Source: CAYPZU01 sp964415395 (GTDB taxonomy: Bacteria > Chlamydiota > Chlamydiia > Chlamydiales > SM23-39). From it: a stretch of DNA of 6,359 nt. The position numbers were made by a program, and so were the translations under genes. The notes below the pieces were generated by a model. It ran no database searches. It worked only from the letters and a program-made list of their open reading frames with translations, and was not told the origin of the DNA. Numbering within the stretch: the stretch's first letter is position 1; each line of letters opens with the position of its first letter. Shown here piece by piece: positions 6,359 to 6,359 of the stretch. The stretch lies in the NCBI GenBank assembly GCA_964415395.1, contig CAYPZU010000097.1, positions 1-6,359 on the forward strand. The letters run 5' to 3'.

Positions 6359-6359
6359 G

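Overview
The window looks like a stretch of a bacterial chromosome, by eye slightly above 50% GC, with tightly packed genes. My best guess is a Chlamydiota bacterium of the environmental type (Parachlamydiales-like). Three things suggest this: the 1020-residue '115 kDa class' NAD-glutamate dehydrogenase, a cysteine-containing surface-type beta-helix protein, and a macrodomain protein with an N-terminal module of a style I associate with proteins of that group. This assignment is inference from the proteins, not from a marker gene.

Plus strand, left to right. The 3' end of a large beta-helix-like protein enters from the left edge and stops at 1568. Its stop codon is directly followed by a perfect consensus sigma70-type promoter (TTGACA, 18 bp, TATAAT). 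That promoter drives an 83-residue Ala/Pro/His-rich small protein (1627-1878). After 40 bp comes the NAD-glutamate dehydrogenase gene (1919-4981), which is probably transcribed from the same promoter. The enzyme would convert glutamate to 2-oxoglutarate and ammonia, feeding host-derived glutamate into the TCA cycle.

Minus strand, right to left. A possible 3' fragment of a hydrophobic protein enters from the right edge and stops at 6170. A promoter at 6163-6134 then serves a two-gene unit: a MacroD-type macrodomain protein with a ~100-residue N-terminal extension (6106-5270), and an unrecognised 101-residue protein (5273-4968). The two are joined by an ATGA stop/start overlap. The second gene runs 14 bp into the end of the glutamate dehydrogenase gene, so the plus and minus transcription units collide tail to tail with no spacer.

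The most interesting candidate is the translationally coupled macrodomain/101-residue pair. The macrodomain keeps the expected ADP-ribose binding and hydrolase residues, carries an unexplained N-terminal module, and is coupled to a small protein of unknown function. No RNA genes, CRISPR arrays or insertion sequences were seen.
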